64,000 bases of DNA, from positions 3,514,046 through 3,578,045 of the forward strand of contig CP094685.1 in assembly GCA_022828425.1 (NCBI GenBank). The letters run 5' to 3'. Made by a program: the position numbers and the translations under genes. This document shows, in pieces, positions 34,838-43,707 of the stretch. The first letter of the stretch is position 1, and each line of letters opens with the position of its first letter. The stretch comes from Candidatus Thiothrix sulfatifontis (GTDB taxonomy: Bacteria; Pseudomonadota; Gammaproteobacteria; Thiotrichales; Thiotrichaceae). A model generated the notes under the pieces. It was given only the letters and a program-made list of their open reading frames with translations, ran no database searches and had not been told where the DNA came from.

Positions 34838-35815
34838 ATGAAATCAGTAAAAAAATATGCTCCTGTTTTGATAGGAACACTTAACCGCTATGATCACTTT
34901 AAGCGCTGTGTTGAATCACTAAAGAACTGCATTTATAGCAATGAAACTCACCTTTTTATAGCACTCGACTATCCCCCATCAGAAAAACACTGTTCAGGTT
35001 ATAATAAAATACAAGAATACATTGATAGTGGAATCAATGGATTTAAAGAAGTTACCATTATAAAACGCAAAGAAAACTTAGGTGCACACGAAAATTTCTA
35101 CAATGCTCAGGCTTTAATATTTGAAAAATATGACAGAATCATAATTTCTGAGGATGACAACGAATTCTCACTAGATTTCCTAAACTTCATAAATGGTGGA
35201 CTAGATACTTATGAAAAGAGATCAGATATTCTAGCTATATGTGGTTATATATACCCATTAAACTTTAGAAAAAAACCTGACCATATTTTTTTGTATCAAG
35301 GCTTTTCTGCATGGGGCTATGGCACATGGAGAGATAAATTTAGAGCAATTAATTGGAATATAGATGAGGTGAAAGAATATTTGCTTAACAAAGATAATGT
35401 AAAGAAGATAACAAGCAAACATGTTTTATCCCACCTTAAACGCAGCATCAGAATAAACAAACTTGGCGGTGACACCTATATTTGTTACCATTTATTCCGC
35501 AACAACATGAGTTGCATTTTCTCCAATACAAGTCGAGTACGAAATCACGGTTATGACGGCTCAGGACTACATTGCGACTCAAATAATGTCGAACATCTTT
35601 TATATCAGAGTCAAATACTGTTTGACTCAAAAGAGTTCTATTCATTCCCAAACAATCCCTTGCTGGATTCTGTGACTCAGCAAGAAATTGATAATTATTT
35701 GCGCAAGGAAATATGGTACTACCGATATTTAAAATATCCCCATAGAATATTGCCAAAACTTTCATCCAAAATCATGAGTTATTTGAGAAAAAAATGGACA
35801 GCAATCAAGTATTGA
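34838..35815 (+). CDS. Glycosyltransferase, GT-A fold (GT2-like)
   Basis: 325 aa. N-terminal APVLIGTLNRYDHFKRCVES starts the nucleotide-binding fold; IIKRKENLGAHENFYNAQAL and IIISEDDNEFSLDFLNFING supply the acidic metal-binding motif (EDD). The middle motif FSAWGYGTWRDKF resembles acceptor-site segments of similar enzymes. It probably adds one sugar to the lipid-linked repeat unit on the cytoplasmic side; donor and linkage are unknown. Overlaps the next gene by 22 bp. Confidence 0.8.
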   Translation: MKSVKKYAPVLIGTLNRYDHFKRCVESLKNCIYSNETHLFIALDYPPSEKHCSGYNKIQEYIDSGINGFKEVTIIKRKENLGAHENFYNAQALIFEKYDRIIISEDDNEFSLDFLNFINGGLDTYEKRSDILAICGYIYPLNFRKKPDHIFLYQGFSAWGYGTWRDKFRAINWNIDEVKEYLLNKDNVKKITSKHVLSHLKRSIRINKLGGDTYICYHLFRNNMSCIFSNTSRVRNHGYDGSGLHCDSNNVEHLLYQSQILFDSKEFYSFPNNPLLDSVTQQEIDNYLRKEIWYYRYLKYPHRILPKLSSKIMSYLRKKWTAIKY

Positions 35816-36915
35816 TCATTAGCGGCACACCCATTATAAGTGGTGCTGAAATTGTTTTAGGTGATTACTTGAGAGAAACACAACACACAAATAAAATCAC
35901 CATTATTTATTCGGATATTGAAACTGTAAATAATTTTTACAAACAGTTCAATTTTAATAAAAGTATTACCAGTAAATTTTTAATTCCAGCTCATGCAACT
36001 AGTGGATTACTTGGATTAGTACATAAAGCTTACCGTCTTGCAATGTCATTCTTTGTGTTAGCGAAAGTATTATCAAACAAAAAAATAACAGTCGTCCTTG
36101 GCAATAATACAGGTGATATTTTTTACTCTTTTTACTCTTTTTTATTTAAGAAGACTCATATTAACTATATTCACGATATGATTGAGCAAGGCACTCTCTT
36201 AGCAAAATGGATTTTATTTTTTGATCGCTTCGTAAGTAAATATATTGCTGTCTCAGATGCTGTAAAAAAAGCACTTGTCACTATAGGAATACCTGAGCAT
36301 AAAATTGTTATCGTTTACAATGGACTAACTCCTAACTCAACCTATCTAAAAAAAGAAATAAATAATGAAATGATTTTTGGGTTCATTGGAAATATTGATG
36401 AATTGAAGAATCCACTTGATTTTACACATTTTATTAAGCAAGCAAGTATAACAAAAAATATCAAAATATCAGGACGAATGGTGTACGGATCAATCTTAGA
36501 TCAGCAACTCTTTAAAAAAGTACAGCAGGTCATAAAGGCAGAACAGCTAAGTATTGAGCTTATAGGTAGACTTGATAGACCATCCATCAGTAAATTTTAC
36601 GAATCCATTCATTTCCTTATAATAACAAGCAAAAAAGACTCTTTACCTACAGTTATATTAGAAGCTTTTAATCACGGCGTACCTGTTATTGCTCACAGCA
36701 TTGATGGCATTCCAGAAATGGTTGAGCATGAAAAAAATGGCTTTCTCTATAAAAAAATAGAGAACATTGATTCAATAATTAAATCACTTAACTTAATTAA
36801 TTACACTGATTTACAAAGTAATGCAAAAGCCACTATAAATGAGAAATTTCTGAACTCCTCAAAAATAAAATCCATCAATGCTTTACTGAGATTTCCAGAA
36901 CAACATGATGAATAA
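35794..36915 (+). CDS. Glycosyltransferase family 4 (GT-B fold)
   Basis: 373 aa. N-terminal half with VLIISGTPIISGAEIVLGDY, a donor-binding half with FIGNIDELKNPLDFTHFI and the C-terminal motif ITSKKDSLPTVILEAFNHGV then PVIAHSIDGIPEMVEHEKNG, which carries the E-x7-E signature of GT4 retaining enzymes. It acts on the lipid-linked oligosaccharide in the cytoplasm. Overlaps both neighbours, in keeping with one transcription unit. AT-rich. Confidence 0.88.
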   Translation: MDSNQVLIISGTPIISGAEIVLGDYLRETQHTNKITIIYSDIETVNNFYKQFNFNKSITSKFLIPAHATSGLLGLVHKAYRLAMSFFVLAKVLSNKKITVVLGNNTGDIFYSFYSFLFKKTHINYIHDMIEQGTLLAKWILFFDRFVSKYIAVSDAVKKALVTIGIPEHKIVIVYNGLTPNSTYLKKEINNEMIFGFIGNIDELKNPLDFTHFIKQASITKNIKISGRMVYGSILDQQLFKKVQQVIKAEQLSIELIGRLDRPSISKFYESIHFLIITSKKDSLPTVILEAFNHGVPVIAHSIDGIPEMVEHEKNGFLYKKIENIDSIIKSLNLINYTDLQSNAKATINEKFLNSSKIKSINALLRFPEQHDE

Positions 36916-37981
36916 CAAAATCCCTCTAAGTAATCAAACAAAATTTATAATTTTATTATTTTTTTTATACTTTATCCTTCCCATATCAGGAGAGTACGTC
37001 TTAGGAAGTAACTTTTATATTTTCTCATATAGCGAGAGCCTCTCTAAATACTTTGCTATGTTTGCTTTCTGTGTATCATTTTTTTTCTTAGGTCTTACTT
37101 ATATAATTTCTAAAAAATCAATCAATAGTAGCAAATCAATTAGCTCTCTTTCAAGGAAAATTTTAAGAATTCATTTTTATTTATTTTTATTATTTATTTT
37201 TGTTCTATTAACAAATGGGATATACCAGCGATTAACTGTTGGTTCAGACAGAATTTTTTTACTTTCAAATCTACATGAATTTCTTGTTTCTGGCGTATCT
37301 TTTTTATTTATTGGCGCTTTAGTTTATATTGCAAGATATATTTCAAAAAAATATTTTTATATAATAGTTTTTCTATTTGTGTTGCTTGATTTTATATATT
37401 TAGGAAAAAAGTTTTCTTATTATGCCATCGCATTACTTTTATTTAACTCTGACACAAGTGAAAACTCAAATAAGCATTTAATTTACATTGGGATTTTCTC
37501 AATTATTATAATAATAGTCATCTCAATATTAAGAGCAGTTGCAGCTGATGATCAAGCAGATGTTTATCATCAATTATTTTCATTTTATTCCTACACATCT
37601 GAGTTTTTAGGTGTCTATGCAAGTATAGGTCATGCTCTAGATAATAGCCATCTCTTGTATGGAACATACTTTAATCTTGATTATTTATTAGCTGATTTTT
37701 ACAAGGATGAAGTAGGGCATGGTCTAGCATTACATCCGATTGCTTATTTTCTTATATTGTCAAAATCTTATTGGTGGTTTCTTTATATATTTTATTTTTC
37801 TTTCCTCACTCTTTTAATACGACTATTTTCATCAACGTTAGGAAACTTAATAATTCTCTTATTAACTATAAACTCTGTTCACTTTTTTAGACACGGCCCA
37901 GACATATTTTTATATCAAGTTATACAGCAATCTATTTATATAACTTTAATCATATACTTTCCAAAGATAATAAACCGCTAA
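36905..37981 (+). CDS. wzy: O-antigen/polysaccharide polymerase (Wzy-like)
   Basis: 358 aa, about ten predicted membrane segments and almost no conserved motifs, the usual picture for Wzy/EpsG-type polymerases. Typical features are the large loop (RAVAADDQADVYHQLFSFYS to HALDNSHLLYGTYFNLDYL) and a late hydrophobic block (WWFLYIFYFSFLTLLIRLF). Position next to wzx and the glycosyltransferases supports the call more than sequence does. It would join repeat units in the periplasm. Very AT-rich. Confidence 0.75.
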   Translation: MMNNKIPLSNQTKFIILLFFLYFILPISGEYVLGSNFYIFSYSESLSKYFAMFAFCVSFFFLGLTYIISKKSINSSKSISSLSRKILRIHFYLFLLFIFVLLTNGIYQRLTVGSDRIFLLSNLHEFLVSGVSFLFIGALVYIARYISKKYFYIIVFLFVLLDFIYLGKKFSYYAIALLLFNSDTSENSNKHLIYIGIFSIIIIIVISILRAVAADDQADVYHQLFSFYSYTSEFLGVYASIGHALDNSHLLYGTYFNLDYLLADFYKDEVGHGLALHPIAYFLILSKSYWWFLYIFYFSFLTLLIRLFSSTLGNLIILLLTINSVHFFRHGPDIFLYQVIQQSIYITLIIYFPKIINR

Positions 37982-37999
37982 ATAGTAAATTATATATTT

Positions 38000-39058
38000 A
38001 TGAAAATTATCCTAGATGGCAGATTAATTTCCGATAAAAAAACAGGGATTTCCAGATACAGTGAGGAAATACTAAAAATATATATGGACTTATTTGGCTC
38101 GGAAAATATCTTACTTATAACAACCCCACACTTAAAGAAGCATTTCACAGAAATAAAAACCTATAAAACCGATCTAAAACCATTTAATCTGCTTCATTTT
38201 TTTATTTTTCATCGCTTCTTAAAAAAAATAGATGCGGATATTTATCATTCGCCATTTTACTCAAATTCTTTTTTCAAAGATCGTCAAAAAATTTACATAA
38301 CCACAGTTCATGATCTAATGTATCGAATTGTTAATGGTTTTTTTGGAGGGTTTTACGTTATAAATAGATTAGCCGTCATTTATTATAACTTAATCGTTAA
38401 AACCAGCTTAAAAAACTCAAACCATATATTTAGCATATCAGAAGCTACCAATCAAGATGTTAAAAACATATTTGGATTAAATTCAACAACTATCGTTGAG
38501 GGAGTTAATCTTCTTGAAACAAATAATCTAAATAATGTTGATTTTTACAATTTAAACCTAAGAAAAAAAGATTTTTTTCTTTATACTGGAAATAACCGAC
38601 CTCATAAAAATCTAACATTCCTAATAAATTGTTACATTAAATCCAACTCTACTAAAAAACTAGTTTTAGTCGGTCACAAAGGAGAGAATAAAGCCATAGG
38701 CAAGAAAAAAATAATCTATACTGGATACATTAATGATGCAAGCTTAAAAAGCTTATATGAAAATGCTAGCGCATTTGTTTTTCCATCACTTTATGAAGGG
38801 TTTGGTTTGCCAGTTTTAGAATCCATTAATTCAAATACGATTGTTTTTTCTTCTGATGCAGGTTCTTTAGCCGAATTTGGAGAGTTTAACATCTACTACT
38901 TCAGTCCTTATAAAGAAGAATCCTTAATTAATCTTCTTGACGCTGTTGACTCCTATCAATTCAATGAGGAGAGTAAAAAAATAATTATCACCCGATTTAA
39001 CTGGAATGAAACTAAAAAACAACTACGTGATTTTTTTATCCACAACCGACTGTTATAA
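38000..39058 (+). CDS. Glycosyltransferase family 4 (GT-B fold)
   Basis: 352 aa. The start MKIILDGRLISDKKTGISRY is characteristic of GT4 mannosyl- or rhamnosyltransferase-like enzymes. ITTVHDLMYRIVNGFF follows, and the donor half shows LYTGNNRPHKNLTFLINCYI and AFVFPSLYEGFGLPVLESIN with the E-x7-E motif. It probably extends the repeat unit. Independent start codon, 18 bp behind wzy. AT-rich like its neighbours. Confidence 0.9.
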   Translation: MKIILDGRLISDKKTGISRYSEEILKIYMDLFGSENILLITTPHLKKHFTEIKTYKTDLKPFNLLHFFIFHRFLKKIDADIYHSPFYSNSFFKDRQKIYITTVHDLMYRIVNGFFGGFYVINRLAVIYYNLIVKTSLKNSNHIFSISEATNQDVKNIFGLNSTTIVEGVNLLETNNLNNVDFYNLNLRKKDFFLYTGNNRPHKNLTFLINCYIKSNSTKKLVLVGHKGENKAIGKKKIIYTGYINDASLKSLYENASAFVFPSLYEGFGLPVLESINSNTIVFSSDAGSLAEFGEFNIYYFSPYKEESLINLLDAVDSYQFNEESKKIIITRFNWNETKKQLRDFFIHNRLL

Positions 39059-39165
39059 CTAATGGAAACCTACCATTCTTTGATTGCCTGAACTCATCGT
39101 TATCAAATGATAAAGAGCGAATTCTCAATTGCCGATGACATACAATAAAGTTAATATCATAAAAG

Positions 39166-40098
39166 ATGAAAACTTCTAACTCTTACTACTGTAATGTAGC
39201 CGTAATAATGGCCGCTTATAATGATGAAACATATATTAACAGTCAAATCAATTCCATTGAAAGCCAAATCAACGTTACACCAACAATATTTATTAGCCTC
39301 GACAAATCTCCAGATAGTATTCAATCTCATATAAAGAAATTAGCTTTACTAAAAGACTCTATCAAATTACTACCTTATGGTGATATTTTTGGTGGTGCAG
39401 CCCCAAATTTCTTCCGTCTTATTAGTGATGTCGATTTCTCAGAATTTAACTATATTGCATTCGCTGATCAAGACGACATTTGGTATCCCGATAAACTTTC
39501 CAGAGCCATCCAAATGTTGACTAAATATAACTGCGATGGCTATTCCAGCAACTTCACAGCTTTCTGGCCTGATGGACGAAAAAAATTAATAAATAAAGCT
39601 CAACCCCAAGTTGAATGGGATTATCTCTTTCAATCACCGGGACCGGGTTGCACGTTTGTTTTGACTAAAAAACTTGCAATTGAATTGCAAGCATTTGTCC
39701 GTGACAACAAAGAACCTATGTCGTCTGTTTGGCTACATGATTGGTTTATCTACGCATTCGCACGCTCTCATAACTACAAGTGGTACATAGATAAATACTC
39801 GTCAATGCTGTACCGTCAGCATGAAAATAATCAAGTTGGTGTCAACACTGGTTATAAAGCATTCTTGTATCGAATGCGCTTTGTTCTTAGTGGCAAGGCT
39901 CTAGAGCAATCCGTGTTACTTGCCCGTTTATGCGGCTTAGCTTCACACCCATTTGTAAATCGTTGGTGCGACCTATCACGTAGCGATTTTCTTTATCTAG
40001 CTTTTAACGCTTATAACTGTCGCCGCAAGCCATCCGAAAAAATTCTATTTCTACTTTCCTGTCTTTTATTGTCTGTTATTGGTCATAAAAAGCCATGA
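39166..40098 (+). CDS. Glycosyltransferase family 2 (GT-A fold)
   Basis: 310 aa. VAVIMAAYNDETYINSQINS opens the fold; ISLDKSPDSIQSHIKKL and the acidic motif FADQDDIWYPDKLSRAIQML (D-x-D-D) bind the nucleotide sugar and metal. GPGCTFVLTKKLAIELQ and SSVWLHDWFIYAFARS match the acceptor part of rhamnosyltransferase-like GT2 proteins. The gap of 107 bp before it contains no promoter I can defend. Overlaps the SDR gene by 4 bp. Confidence 0.9.
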   Translation: MKTSNSYYCNVAVIMAAYNDETYINSQINSIESQINVTPTIFISLDKSPDSIQSHIKKLALLKDSIKLLPYGDIFGGAAPNFFRLISDVDFSEFNYIAFADQDDIWYPDKLSRAIQMLTKYNCDGYSSNFTAFWPDGRKKLINKAQPQVEWDYLFQSPGPGCTFVLTKKLAIELQAFVRDNKEPMSSVWLHDWFIYAFARSHNYKWYIDKYSSMLYRQHENNQVGVNTGYKAFLYRMRFVLSGKALEQSVLLARLCGLASHPFVNRWCDLSRSDFLYLAFNAYNCRRKPSEKILFLLSCLLLSVIGHKKP

Positions 40099-41105
40099 AA
40101 AATATCTTACTAACTGGCTCGACAGGATTCATCGGCTCATCCCTCACCCAACATCTACACCAAAAAGGCTATTCCATCATTGCTGCGGTACGCCAAATTA
40201 GCGATGCTTTTTCTCCCGACATTAAGCAAGTCTCTGTCACTGATCTACTTCCATCTACTAATTGGACATCTGCGATTAACAAAGTAGATACCATTATCCA
40301 CCTCGCCGCCCGCGCCCACATCCTCAAAGACCAAGCCACTGACCCACTAGCCGCCTTCCGCGAAACCAATACCTACGCCACCCTCAACCTAGCCCAACAA
40401 GCCGCTAACGCAGGTGTACGCCGTTTCATCTTCATCAGCTCTATCGGAGTCAATGGCAACCAAACCTACGCCCAACCCTTCACCGCCGATGATGATATTA
40501 CTCCCCTCGCCCCTTGCGGGAGAGGGGCTGAGGGCGAGGGGTTACACACACCCTACGCCATTTCCAAACACGAAGCCGAAATCGGTCTACGCCAACTTGC
40601 CACCGAAACAGGTATGGAAATCGTCATTATCCGCCCCCCCTTAGTTTACGGCGCAAACGCCCCCGGCAACTTCGGGCAACTCATCAAAACCGTAGCGCAT
40701 GGCATCCCCCTCCCCCTAGGCAACATCCACAACCAACGCAGCCTAGTCGCCCTGCCCAACCTCATCGACCTGATCACCACCTGCATCGACCACCCCGCCG
40801 CCGCCAACCAAACCTTCCTCGTCTCTGACGGCGAAGACCTTTCCACCACCGAACTCCTGCAACGCCTCAGCCGCGCCTTAGGCAAACCCGCCCGCTTACT
40901 CCCCATCCCCCAAAGCTGGCTAGAAACCGCCCTAACCCTAGTGGGCAAACGCGCCATCGCCCAACGCCTCTGCGGCAACCTGCAAGTCGACATCAGCAAA
41001 ACCCGCGACCTGCTCGGCTGGATACCCCCCGTCAGTGTCGACGCAGCCCTACGCCAGACCGCCCAAGCCTATCTCACCAATACCCAACGTAATAACCAAT
41101 CATAA
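40095..41105 (+). CDS. NAD-dependent epimerase/dehydratase (extended SDR)
   Basis: 336 aa. ILLTGSTGFIGSSLTQHLHQ is the NAD-binding motif, IHLAARAHILKD the second Rossmann motif, FISSIGVNG the active-site Ser region, and PYAISKHEAE the Y-x3-K. It resembles the UDP-glucose 4-epimerase/WbpV/WcaG group and likely makes a sugar nucleotide for the repeat unit or for the initiating transferase (pglC) 6 kb downstream. About 14 codons before the catalytic Tyr come from a palindromic repeat (40501-40542). GC content jumps back up within the gene. Its 3' end is the source of, or sister to, six fragments scattered downstream. Confidence 0.88.
   Translation: MKNILLTGSTGFIGSSLTQHLHQKGYSIIAAVRQISDAFSPDIKQVSVTDLLPSTNWTSAINKVDTIIHLAARAHILKDQATDPLAAFRETNTYATLNLAQQAANAGVRRFIFISSIGVNGNQTYAQPFTADDDITPLAPCGRGAEGEGLHTPYAISKHEAEIGLRQLATETGMEIVIIRPPLVYGANAPGNFGQLIKTVAHGIPLPLGNIHNQRSLVALPNLIDLITTCIDHPAAANQTFLVSDGEDLSTTELLQRLSRALGKPARLLPIPQSWLETALTLVGKRAIAQRLCGNLQVDISKTRDLLGWIPPVSVDAALRQTAQAYLTNTQRNNQS
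40501..40542. repeat. Short CCTCACCCC-type palindrome inside the SDR gene
   Basis: CTCCCCTCGCCCCTTGCGGG followed by AGAGGGGCTGAGGGCGAGGG is a G/C-rich inverted repeat of the same family as 13686-13793 and 27429-27530. It is read in frame (residues LAPCGRGAEGEG) just before the catalytic PYAISK motif. Confidence 0.75.
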
Positions 41106-41119
41106 ATAAATACAATCCA

Positions 41120-41162
41120 TGTGACACCAATCACAGAAACCACAAAGGGTAAATGCTATAAA
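41120..41162 (+). promoter_or_regulatory. CRP/Vfr-type site with -10 box before the 41-kb genes
   Basis: TGTGA-CACCAA-TCACA at 41120-41135 is a perfect palindromic consensus; TATAAA at 41157-41162 begins 29.5 bp from its centre. Transcription would start near 41169, about 83 bp before the next start codon. Confidence 0.75.
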
Positions 41163-41251
41163 TATAACTGATTCGTGTAAGTGCTGTCTCAACGCCATCT
41201 ACTTCTGCGATCACCATTATTTATTGATTAACACGAAGGGGTATAAGTGAA

Positions 41252-41890
41252 ATGCTGCGTAACAAACGTTTCTTAGCCATAGCGCTCGTCGTTAGCACGG
41301 TTTGCAGCTACTACCTGTTTGCATCACCTAAACTGTGGGATTCCGCACCAACCGATGTAGCCCTAAATCAATTGCCCGATGCATCCACACCTCTGGAATC
41401 ACCGCCCTCGCCCACGGCTCAAAGCAACACGGCAATGAGTCCAGAAATTATAAGCTCAACCATTCCCAATAAGAGCGATGCCATAGCACCAACCAATGCA
41501 GCGCAAACCTCAATCAATCATGACTTTAATGTAGTATCAGCCGAAGTCTTAGCATTAGAACAACAATACCGCGAAGGCAAACTGCCAATAAGCACATCCG
41601 ATGCAATTGATTTCTCCCCCGATGCGGCTGTCACACTAGAAGTCGCCGAGCTTGAAAGGCAATATCGAGCCGGGGAAATACCAACACTATCAATTGATGA
41701 CATCGACACCACGCCTAATGCCCCGGTTACACCAGAAACCGCCGAACTCGAAAGACAATACCGCTCGGGGGAAACGCCACTTTATTCGCCTAATGAAATT
41801 GATTTCTCCCCCGACGCTGCCATCACTCCCGAAGTCGCGGAACTCGAAGCGCAATATCGCCAACGAGAAACCGGACAACGCGAGGAATAA
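41252..41890 (+). CDS. Membrane-anchored protein with 32-residue tandem repeats, unknown function
   Basis: 212 aa. Hydrophobic segment at residues 6-25 (FLAIALVVSTVCSYYLFAS), then a Pro/Ser/Thr-rich acidic stretch. From about residue 95 come three complete repeats of 32 residues and a partial fourth: each begins LExQYRxGExP, continues with an acidic IDFSPDAA stretch and ends VTPEVAE. At DNA level the period is 96 bp. The positions L, E, Q, Y, R are invariant in all four. I do not recognise the family. It lies under a CRP-type promoter together with the next secreted protein, between polysaccharide genes, so an envelope role is plausible. Confidence 0.75.
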   Translation: MLRNKRFLAIALVVSTVCSYYLFASPKLWDSAPTDVALNQLPDASTPLESPPSPTAQSNTAMSPEIISSTIPNKSDAIAPTNAAQTSINHDFNVVSAEVLALEQQYREGKLPISTSDAIDFSPDAAVTLEVAELERQYRAGEIPTLSIDDIDTTPNAPVTPETAELERQYRSGETPLYSPNEIDFSPDAAITPEVAELEAQYRQRETGQREE

Positions 41891-41935
41891 CCCTCGAATA
41901 TTTACTTACCAACCACGCAAATTCAGGACATCGAC

Positions 41936-42295
41936 ATGAAACATACGCTTTTTACACTATTGCTTACGACCATTTTAGTAATGGCAACCAATCAAGCTAA
42001 TGCAGCAACATTTGAAAAAACAGGAAAGATCACTCGAGTACTATCAGACTCTTCTCTATGGGGTGGATGCATGATAGAGCTCGATAGTCCTATTGCTAAT
42101 GGTTGTGGTTATAATGACGGATGGGTATCTTTAGATTGTAAGGCAACTAGTACCCCCACTGGTGAGGGCAATCGCCATTATGCCAGTGCATTATTAGCCG
42201 CATCATTGAATAAACAGGTTACTGTTCATATTGACACTAATATAAGAGTTACCTACGGATATTGTGTAGCCACACGTATTGATACCATATTTTAA
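41936..42295 (+). CDS. Small secreted protein, unknown function
   Basis: 119 aa with a clear signal peptide (MKHTLFTLLLTTILVMATNQ, cleavage near ANA-A). The mature part of about 95 residues has four Cys (GGCMIEL, NGCGYN, LDCKAT, YGYCVA), likely two disulfides, and is otherwise beta-rich. It is probably periplasmic or released. No family recognised. It lies 45 bp behind the repeat protein and probably in the same CRP-controlled unit. Confidence 0.75.
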   Translation: MKHTLFTLLLTTILVMATNQANAATFEKTGKITRVLSDSSLWGGCMIELDSPIANGCGYNDGWVSLDCKATSTPTGEGNRHYASALLAASLNKQVTVHIDTNIRVTYGYCVATRIDTIF

Positions 42296-42389
42296 GCAAT
42301 CACCCAACAACCACCGGCAAAGGAATCCACAACCAAATGCATACTTGCTGTGGATTCCTTTGCAAACCGCCTCCAGCCCGCAATGACGG

Positions 42390-42531
42390 AAACGCGCCAT
42401 CGCCCAACGCCTCTGCGGCAACCTGCAAATCGACATCAGCAAAACCCACGACTTGCGCGGCGGGATTCTCTGTCAGCGTCGAGGCAGCCCTACGCCGAAC
42501 CGCCCAAACCTACCTGCAAGTCCAGCGTTAA
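42390..42531 (+). pseudogene. SDR 3'-end fragment 1
   Basis: Similar to about 40946-41078 of the SDR gene (AACGCGCCATCGCCCAACGC onwards), ending in its own TAA (CAGCGTTAA). Some changes shift the frame in the middle (GCGGCGGGATTCTC replaces CTCGGCTGGATACC), and the same change is seen in fragment 2. TATACT (42537-42542) follows and the Uma2 start comes 47 bp later. Confidence 0.85.
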
Positions 42532-42588
42532 TTTGCTATACTTGTTCAAATCTTTCCTAAAACAACACAGTAGAGCGGAAGCAACCCT

Positions 42589-43194
42589 ATGGCAATGCAA
42601 GCTTTAACACAAACCTACATCGCCTTCGATGACTATCTGGAAGGCGAACGCGACGTAGACACCCGTAGCGAATACGTTGATGGTGAAATCTACGCAATAG
42701 CAGGCGCAAGTGAAACCCATAACACCATCGCCCATACACTCGGCTCTGCTATCGACAATGCCCTGAAAGACACCTGCCGCGTTTGGCAATCTGACATGCA
42801 AGTGATTGGGAAAACCCGCGACAACAAACCGTTTTCCTATTACCCCGACATCATGGCGGCTTGTGGTGAAAACACTGACGACCCCTATTACCGCACTAAC
42901 CCCATACTGATTGTCGAAGTGCTATCTGGCTCAACCAAGCGGGTTGACCTCAAAGAAAAATTCGATAATTACACCCAAATTCCCTCCTTGTTGGAATACG
43001 TCGTGGTTTCGCAGGAAACGCCCTATTTACGGGTTTACCGCCGCCGCACCCACTGGCAATTAGAACCCTATTACGCCGAAGATACCTTGGTGCTGGAATC
43101 TGTTGGTCTAGAAATAGCCGTACACCACATCTACCGCAGGGTCAGGCGTGAAGTCGGGCTGGATGTTCCATTCCCCATGAAGAAAAACTGTTGA
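42589..43194 (+). CDS. Uma2-family (DUF820) putative PD-(D/E)XK endonuclease
   Basis: 201 aa. YIAFDDYLEGERDVDTRSEY and VDGEIYAIAGASETHNTIAH are Uma2 hallmarks; the nuclease core has YYPDIMAACGENTDD and ILIVEVLSGSTKRVDLKEKF. The C-terminus (HHIYRRVRREVGLDVP) is slightly longer than in relatives and runs to within 4 bp of SDR fragment 2. Function unknown. It forms one of the cassettes lying between SDR 3'-end fragments. Confidence 0.88.
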   Translation: MAMQALTQTYIAFDDYLEGERDVDTRSEYVDGEIYAIAGASETHNTIAHTLGSAIDNALKDTCRVWQSDMQVIGKTRDNKPFSYYPDIMAACGENTDDPYYRTNPILIVEVLSGSTKRVDLKEKFDNYTQIPSLLEYVVVSQETPYLRVYRRRTHWQLEPYYAEDTLVLESVGLEIAVHHIYRRVRREVGLDVPFPMKKNC

Positions 43195-43198
43195 CATC

Positions 43199-43351
43199 CT
43201 CCCCATCCCCCAAAGCTGGCTGGAAACCGCGCTAACCCTAGTGGGCAAACGCACCATCGCCCAACGCCTCTTCGGCAACCTACAAGTCGACATCAGCAAA
43301 ACCCGCGACTTGCGCGGCGGGATTCTCCGTCAGCGTCGATGCAGCCCTTAC
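43199..43351 (+). pseudogene. SDR 3'-end fragment 2
   Basis: Similar to about 40898-41052 of the SDR gene (CTCCCCATCCCCCAAAGCTG onwards). It ends at GCAGCCCTTAC without the last codons. It shares the GCGGCGGGATTCTC variant with fragment 1. The following 100 bp (43352-43455) hold only a weak promoter (GATATACTTAAG). Confidence 0.85.
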
Positions 43352-43455
43352 AAGCTTCTCATCAGCATTCCAAAGAAATAGATGTTGATGTTAGCGCGAC
43401 GTGTTTCGTGAGATATACTTAAGATCATCTTGGCAAGAAGAGATAGAGCATCATC

Positions 43456-43707
43456 ATGACCACCCTCAACTTAACCGTACCCGACAGCGTATTTTCCGCG
43501 CTACGCTTCGCGCCCAGCGAATTTCTCAAAGAAATGCGTATTGAAGCCGCTGCCCAATGGTACGCCCAACAACGTATCTCTCAAGAAAAAGGCGCAGAAA
43601 TAGCCGGACTCAGCCGCGCAGCCTTTATTGACGAACTCGCCAAACGCCGCATCCCGGTTATCCAAATCGAACTGGATGAACTGCTAGAGGAAGTCAAACG
43701 TGCCTAA
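43456..43707 (+). CDS. UPF0175-family antitoxin
   Basis: 83 aa. LNLTVPDSVFSALRFAPSEF, then RIEAAAQWYAQQRISQEKGA and EIAGLSRAAFIDELAKRRIP are the family pattern; the middle helices read like a helix-turn-helix, suggesting autoregulation. In other genomes UPF0175 genes precede PIN-like DUF3368 toxins, as here with an 8-bp overlap. Confidence 0.88.
   Translation: MTTLNLTVPDSVFSALRFAPSEFLKEMRIEAAAQWYAQQRISQEKGAEIAGLSRAAFIDELAKRRIPVIQIELDELLEEVKRA

Noticed and set aside
41520..41880. Possible CRISPR array (regular 96-bp periodicity)
   Set aside because: The period is an in-frame protein repeat with degenerate DNA identity and no unique spacers; no cas genes are in the window.
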